Shown: positions 5,700-8,799 of the stretch, piece by piece | Position numbering within the stretch: the stretch's first letter is position 1 | How the letters are laid out: each line of letters begins with the position of its first letter | Assembly: GCA_934569215.1 (NCBI GenBank) | Contig: CAKTKF010000032.1 | Location: 1 to 8,799, forward strand | Length of the DNA stretch: 8,799 bases | Reading direction: 5' to 3' | From: an uncultured Oscillospiraceae bacterium | Lineage (GTDB): Bacteria > Bacillota > Clostridia > Oscillospirales > Oscillospiraceae | Translations under genes and position numbers: made by a program | The notes under the pieces: model-generated | Seen by the model: only the letters and a program-made list of their open reading frames with translations | Databases searched by the model: none | Told to the model about the DNA's origin: nothing

Positions 5700-7577
5700 T
5701 CAGACCTTACACTCGCGTTTGTAAGTAGGCACAATCTCCGCGACGATGTCCTTGATGTCTTCCCTTTCTTCCCGGCTGGCTTCGTCCAGCCGCCGCAGCT
5801 GCTGCTCCAGCAGCGCGTCGTCCATTTCGATGGGCTTGCCGATGTGAATGAGCTTGTTGGCAGTCTCCTGCATTCCCTCTTCCTTCATCAGCAGCTCCTC
5901 ATAGAGCTTCTCCCCCGGTCTGAGACCGGTATACTCGATTCTGATGTCCACATCCGGCTCGTAGCCGGACAGGCGGATCATGTTCCGCGCCATGGTGTCG
6001 ATCTTCACCGGCTCGCCCATATCCAGGATGAAAATTTCGCCGCCCTTGGCATAGTATCCCGCCTGAAGCACCAGGCTCACCGCCTCGGGGATGGTCATGA
6101 AATACCGGATGATGTCGGGATGGGTGACGGTCACGGGGCCGCCGGCCTCGATCTGCTTCTTAAAGAGCGGAATGACGCTGCCGTTGCTGCCCAGGACGTT
6201 GCCGAAGCGCACCGCCACGAATTCCGTCCTGGACTCCCGGTTCATCATCTGCACCACCATCTCGCACAGGCGCTTGGACGCACCCATGATGTTGGTGGGG
6301 TTCACGGCCTTGTCTGTGGAAATCTGCACGAACCGCTTGACACCGTACTTCGCGGCGGCTTTCGCCAGCTTGTAGGTGCCGATGACGTTATTTTTGATGG
6401 CCTCGTTGGGGCTTTCCTCCATCAGAGGGACGTGTTTATGCGCCGCCGCGTGGAACACAAGCTCCGGCCGGTAGACTGACATCACATGGTCAAGCCGGGT
6501 CGCGTCGCGGACAGAGCCGATGATGACCTCCAGGTTCAGTTCCGGATGGGTGCGGTGCAGCTCCATTTGAATATCATAGGCATTATTTTCGTAAATATCC
6601 AGAATAATGAGCTGCTTCGGCTTCGCGTGGGCAATCTGACGGCACAGCTCGCTGCCGATGCTGCCGCCGCCGCCGGTGACCAGCACCACCTTGCCGGAGA
6701 TATAGCCCACGATTTCGTCTAAGTTGACCTTGATCGGCTCCCGCCCCAGCAGATCCTGGGGATCGACCTTGCGCAGCTTGCTGACGCTGACCTCCCCGTT
6801 GACCATCTGGAAAATGCCGGGAAGCATCTGCACCTCACAGCCGGTGGTGGCGCAGATGTCCAGGATCTCCTTCCGGGATCTTGCGGTGCAGTTGGGAATG
6901 GCGAAGATGATCTTGCTGATCTTGTACTTTTTCACAGCCGTGGCAATGTCCTGACGGCCGCCCACAATGGGAACGCCGCACAGCTGCTTGTTCCATTTCA
7001 CCGGGTTGTCGTCAATGACGCAGGACAGGTGATCCTTGATATGGTCGCTGTTGGTAAACTCCACGGCCAGCGCTCGTCCGGCATCCCCTGCGCCGATCAG
7101 CATGACGTTTTTCACGCCGTTGGCGTGGGTGAAGTGGCTGATGCGCCGCTGCGCCGTCCGGAGCAGCCGATAGGAAAACCGGATGGCTACGGTGCTGACG
7201 AAGCTGAACAGGAACCCCACCACCATGCTGGAGCGGGGCATCAGATTGCCGTCAAAGTGGAACACCAGCACGCCGATCACGCCCAGCACCGCATACGCGC
7301 CGGTAATGCGGAACACCTCCGGCGTACTGACGAAGGCCCAGATGGAGTTATACAGCCGGAAAATCCAGAACACCAGAAGCGTAATCACGCACCAGGGGCC
7401 GATGGCGGACAGAAAGCCATCCAAATGGACGGGGCGAATTTCGGCAAAGGAAAAATCATACCGGAACCACAGCCCCAGGAAGAAGGAGACGGCGGTGGCA
7501 AGCACGTCCAGCAGCATAATCAAAATGACCTTCGGTGCCATGCCCAGATTCAGTTTCATCGGCTTTCGGGAACCCAT
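5700..7577 (-). CDS. capD: Membrane UDP-GlcNAc 4,6-dehydratase (retaining), CapD/WbpM/PglF family
   Basis: First gene of the polysaccharide operon. It converts UDP-GlcNAc to UDP-4-keto-6-deoxy-GlcNAc without inverting C5, the entry to D-FucNAc, D-QuiNAc or bacillosamine. The 625 residues suit the long membrane form. About four hydrophobic helices (14-38, 59-76, 92-107, 115-133) are followed by a Rossmann domain with GAGDAG (162-167), then the catalytic SDR domain with TGGGGSIG (301-308), HAAAHKHVPLME (376-387), STDKA (420-424) and Met431-x-x-x-Lys435. Methionine in place of tyrosine is usual in this family. The tail (about 586-625) is highly charged. The frame stays open to 7889, but a promoter at 7650-7678 lies inside that stretch, so the start must be downstream. 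ATG 7577 has AGGA 10 bases upstream; ATG 7559 lacks a good site. The neighbouring CapN-like reductase favours D-FucNAc over bacillosamine, as no aminotransferase or acetyltransferase is nearby. Confidence 0.92.
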   Translation of the reverse strand: MGSRKPMKLNLGMAPKVILIMLLDVLATAVSFFLGLWFRYDFSFAEIRPVHLDGFLSAIGPWCVITLLVFWIFRLYNSIWAFVSTPEVFRITGAYAVLGVIGVLVFHFDGNLMPRSSMVVGFLFSFVSTVAIRFSYRLLRTAQRRISHFTHANGVKNVMLIGAGDAGRALAVEFTNSDHIKDHLSCVIDDNPVKWNKQLCGVPIVGGRQDIATAVKKYKISKIIFAIPNCTARSRKEILDICATTGCEVQMLPGIFQMVNGEVSVSKLRKVDPQDLLGREPIKVNLDEIVGYISGKVVLVTGGGGSIGSELCRQIAHAKPKQLIILDIYENNAYDIQMELHRTHPELNLEVIIGSVRDATRLDHVMSVYRPELVFHAAAHKHVPLMEESPNEAIKNNVIGTYKLAKAAAKYGVKRFVQISTDKAVNPTNIMGASKRLCEMVVQMMNRESRTEFVAVRFGNVLGSNGSVIPLFKKQIEAGGPVTVTHPDIIRYFMTIPEAVSLVLQAGYYAKGGEIFILDMGEPVKIDTMARNMIRLSGYEPDVDIRIEYTGLRPGEKLYEELLMKEEGMQETANKLIHIGKPIEMDDALLEQQLRRLDEASREEREDIKDIVAEIVPTYKRECKV

Positions 7578-7597
7578 TTTGTTCACATCCTGTATTT

Positions 7598-7622
7598 TAC
7601 CGCAGGCAGCCGTCTGCGGGTA
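7598..7622 (-). promoter_or_regulatory. Stem-loop in the predicted capD leader
   Basis: On the minus strand an 8-bp stem with one bulged C and an 8-base loop (arms TACCCGCAG and CTGCGGTA) lies between the predicted transcription start and the capD ribosome site. No T-run follows it on the minus strand, so it does not look like a terminator for the operon. It could stabilise the 5' end of the transcript or be incidental. On the plus strand it is followed by a T-rich stretch, but there is no plus-strand gene to terminate. Confidence 0.35.
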
Positions 7623-7649
7623 CTTTGTTTTGTCTGCATAGTTCATTTT

Positions 7650-7678
7650 ATTATAACACAATATGTCGAATACAGCAA
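7650..7678 (-). promoter_or_regulatory. Sigma-A-type extended -10 promoter of the polysaccharide operon
   Basis: Reading the minus strand, TTGCTG (7678-7673) is followed by a 17-base spacer and a perfect TATAAT (7655-7650). A TG one base before the hexamer makes an extended -10 (TGTTATAAT). The -35 matches the consensus only at TTG, which the extended -10 could offset. Transcription should begin near 7643, leaving a leader of about 65 bases before the capD ATG at 7577. It lies just after the rnc terminator, so the seven downstream genes look like a separate transcription unit. I see no clear operator. Confidence 0.75.
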
Positions 7679-7732
7679 GGGAAAGTTTTGCCGTTACAAC
7701 GTCTCTTAATAAGCTGTTTTTGCCCGTATAGG

Positions 7733-7763
7733 AAAACGACGCGGCCTTGCGGCCGCGTCGTTT
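7733..7763 (-). terminator. Rho-independent terminator after rnc
   Basis: Eight bases beyond the rnc stop codon is a perfect 13-bp inverted repeat (AAACGACGCGGCC and its complement) closed by a GCAA tetraloop, an especially stable GNRA-type loop. On the minus strand the stem ends in TTTT and then CC, so the U-tract is short and termination may be partial. The flanks are also A-rich on the other side, so it could act in both directions. It separates the plsX-rnc unit from the polysaccharide operon. Confidence 0.8.
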
Positions 7764-7770
7764 CGACATT

Positions 7771-8457
7771 TTACGCTTTGTCCGGGAAAAGATTTTCGAT
7801 GGCGCAGCGGGCGGCGTCCTGCTCTGCCCTTTTTTTGCTGCTGCCGATGCCCTTGCCCACGATCGCGCCGTTGAGGGAGACCTCCACAAAAAACTGCTTG
7901 TCGTGGTCGGGGCCGGACTGCCCTATCAGGTCATAGGCCAGCACCTGGTTTTTCTTCTGCTGCACCAGCTCCTGCAGCTCGGTTTTGTAGTCCGCGTTGT
8001 GCAGCTTGGTCACCGGCACCTCCACCAGAATGAACGTCCTGACCACCTGCAGCGCCGCTTCCAGACCGCCGTCCAGGAAGCAGGCAGCGATCACCGACTC
8101 CATGGCGTCCGCCAGAATGGAGTCCCGGCTCCGTCCGCCCCCCTGCTCCTCGCCGTGGCCAAGGAGCAGATGGTTTCCAAGGCCGATGCGGTTGGCAGCG
8201 TTTGCCAGGGTGGTCTCGCAGACCATGTCCGCCCGCATCCGGGTCAGCTCGCCCTCCGGGCGATTGGGGAAATTGCGGTAGAGATACTCCGCCACCAGCA
8301 TTCCCAGCACGCTGTCCCCCAGGAATTCCAGCCGCTCGTTGCTGAGCAAGCTGTTGTGCCAGCGCTCGTTTGCGTAGGAGGAATGGGTCAGCGCGTTCTG
8401 CAAAAGGGAAATATTCCGGAATCGGTAGCCGATGACGGCCTCCAGATCCTTAATCAT
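7771..8457 (-). CDS. rnc: Ribonuclease III
   Basis: This double-strand-specific endoribonuclease processes ribosomal RNA precursors and other structured RNAs in the cytoplasm as a homodimer. The 228 residues match the usual bacterial length. The catalytic domain (about 1-150) carries the signature NERLEFLGDSVL (40-51). The residues equivalent to the metal ligands are visible as Glu41, Glu44 and Asp48 in the signature, and Asp117 and Glu120 in DAMES. A double-stranded RNA-binding domain follows (about 156-224), opening DYKTELQE and ending GIGSSKKRAEQDAA. Nothing is missing, so it should be active. The ATG overlaps the plsX end by 8 bp, with AAGGTGA 6 bases upstream inside plsX, suggesting coupled translation. 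In many Firmicutes acpP sits between plsX and rnc, and smc follows; neither is so here, since a terminator follows directly. Confidence 0.97.
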   Translation of the reverse strand: MIKDLEAVIGYRFRNISLLQNALTHSSYANERWHNSLLSNERLEFLGDSVLGMLVAEYLYRNFPNRPEGELTRMRADMVCETTLANAANRIGLGNHLLLGHGEEQGGGRSRDSILADAMESVIAACFLDGGLEAALQVVRTFILVEVPVTKLHNADYKTELQELVQQKKNQVLAYDLIGQSGPDHDKQFFVEVSLNGAIVGKGIGSSKKRAEQDAARCAIENLFPDKA

Positions 8458-8799
8458 GCTCCGTCACCTTCTCTTTTTGGGCTGCCAGCCGCTGCAAATT
8501 TTCTCCCAGCTCCCCGGTGATGTCCGACGCGGCCACGTCCGCCGCCTGCTTCACCGCATTGCGGAAGGCAAGCACATCAGAAGCGCCGTGAGCCTTGATG
8601 ACCGGCTTGCGGATGCCAAGGAACGGCGTGCCGCCGATCTCCCGGTAGTCCAGCATCTTCATCAGGTCTTTGACCCCGGAGGCGCACAGAAGGTAGCCCA
8701 GCTTGCTGAGCAGATTTTTCTTAAACATTTTCTTCATCAGGCTGCCCATGAACATGGCAGTCCCCTCGATGGTCTTCAGAAGGACATTGCCATTGAAGC
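8450..8799 (-). CDS. plsX: Phosphate acyltransferase PlsX (C-terminal part, 5' end outside window)
   Basis: PlsX makes acyl-phosphate from acyl-ACP and phosphate, the first committed step of phosphatidic acid synthesis in most Gram-positive bacteria; it is a peripheral membrane protein. The visible 115 residues are about the last third of a protein usually near 330-340 residues. They begin in the conserved GNVxLKTIEGTA segment (3-14 of the visible part). DYREIGGTPFLGIRKPVIKAHG (50-71) is the family's characteristic C-terminal block. The frame is open through the right edge; the internal ATG at 8755 is not the start, because conserved family sequence continues upstream of it. The TAA at 8452-8450 lies inside the rnc start region. 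A Lys/Glu-rich tail of about 20 residues after the conserved core is unremarkable. Confidence 0.93.
   Translation of the reverse strand, partial: FNGNVLLKTIEGTAMFMGSLMKKMFKKNLLSKLGYLLCASGVKDLMKMLDYREIGGTPFLGIRKPVIKAHGASDVLAFRNAVKQAADVAASDITGELGENLQRLAAQKEKVTEHD

Noticed and set aside
1767..6479. Long plus-strand open frames, including 1767-3131, 3002-4231, 3967-5361 and 5106-6479
   Set aside because: They lie antisense over well-recognised minus-strand genes with intact motifs, and their translations are rich in His, Arg, Gly and Val with no recognisable domain. They are the expected shadows of GC-rich third codon positions.
5700..7577. Bacillosamine or protein-glycosylation role for the large dehydratase (PglF-like)
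   Set aside because: The family allows it, but no PglE-type aminotransferase or PglD-type acetyltransferase is present and a CapN-like reductase follows, which fits D-FucNAc synthesis better.
7733..7763. Perfect palindrome after rnc as a recombination or attachment site
   Set aside because: Its position 8 bases after a stop codon, its GCAA loop and flanking T-run fit a terminator. No integrase gene, direct repeat or second copy was seen.
7578..7889. Upstream extension of capD to 7889 (another 104 residues)
   Set aside because: It crosses the promoter, the rnc terminator and the rnc 3' end, and the extra residues resemble no dehydratase N-terminus. The in-frame ATG at 7646 is at or upstream of the predicted transcription start.
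1..8799. CRISPR array, tRNA or rRNA gene, insertion sequence or phage genes
   Set aside because: No spaced direct repeats, cloverleaf-type sequence, transposase motif or terminal inverted repeats were found on reading; almost all the sequence is accounted for by the genes listed.

Overview
The window reads as a chromosomal segment of a fairly GC-rich Gram-positive bacterium, most likely a gut-type Clostridia (an Oscillospiraceae-like lineage). This is inferred from the Firmicutes-style plsX-rnc pair, strong GGAGG-type ribosome sites, a sigma-A-type promoter and family resemblance, not from a search. Every gene I accept lies on the minus strand, so transcription runs right to left. Coding density is very high, and the only sizeable intergenic gap is 7578-7770.

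Region 1 (8799-7734) is housekeeping. It holds the 3' third of plsX (phosphate acyltransferase, phospholipid synthesis), overlapping by 8 bp a complete rnc (ribonuclease III). A 13-bp perfect hairpin just after rnc is a probable terminator.

Region 2 (7733-7578) is a short AT-richer gap. It carries a well-formed extended -10 promoter (TTGCTG - 17 bp - TGTTATAAT) and a small hairpin in the predicted 5' leader.

Region 3 (7577-1) is one tightly packed surface-polysaccharide operon of seven genes, with junctions of -4 to +33 bp. In transcription order they are: a membrane UDP-GlcNAc 4,6-dehydratase (CapD/WbpM/PglF type), a short polyprenyl-phosphate sugar-1-phosphate transferase (CapM type), an SDR reductase/epimerase (CapN type), a GT4 glycosyltransferase starting at TTG (CapL/WbuB type), then CapE, CapF and CapG, the three enzymes of the UDP-L-FucNAc route. 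capG runs off the left edge.

The genes fit one pathway. CapD plus the CapN-like reductase would turn UDP-GlcNAc into UDP-D-FucNAc (or its C4 epimer UDP-D-QuiNAc). The CapM-like enzyme would load that sugar-1-phosphate onto undecaprenyl phosphate. CapE, CapF and CapG would make UDP-L-FucNAc, and the GT4 enzyme would add it as the second sugar. This is the same gene set that builds the first two sugars of the Staphylococcus aureus type 5/8 capsule repeat and resembles that of the Pseudomonas aeruginosa O11 O-antigen, here condensed into one uninterrupted cassette. No flippase, polymerase, chain-length regulator or further transferase is visible; they presumably lie left of the window. I see no CRISPR array, tRNA, rRNA, insertion sequence or phage gene, and no clearly undescribed system.
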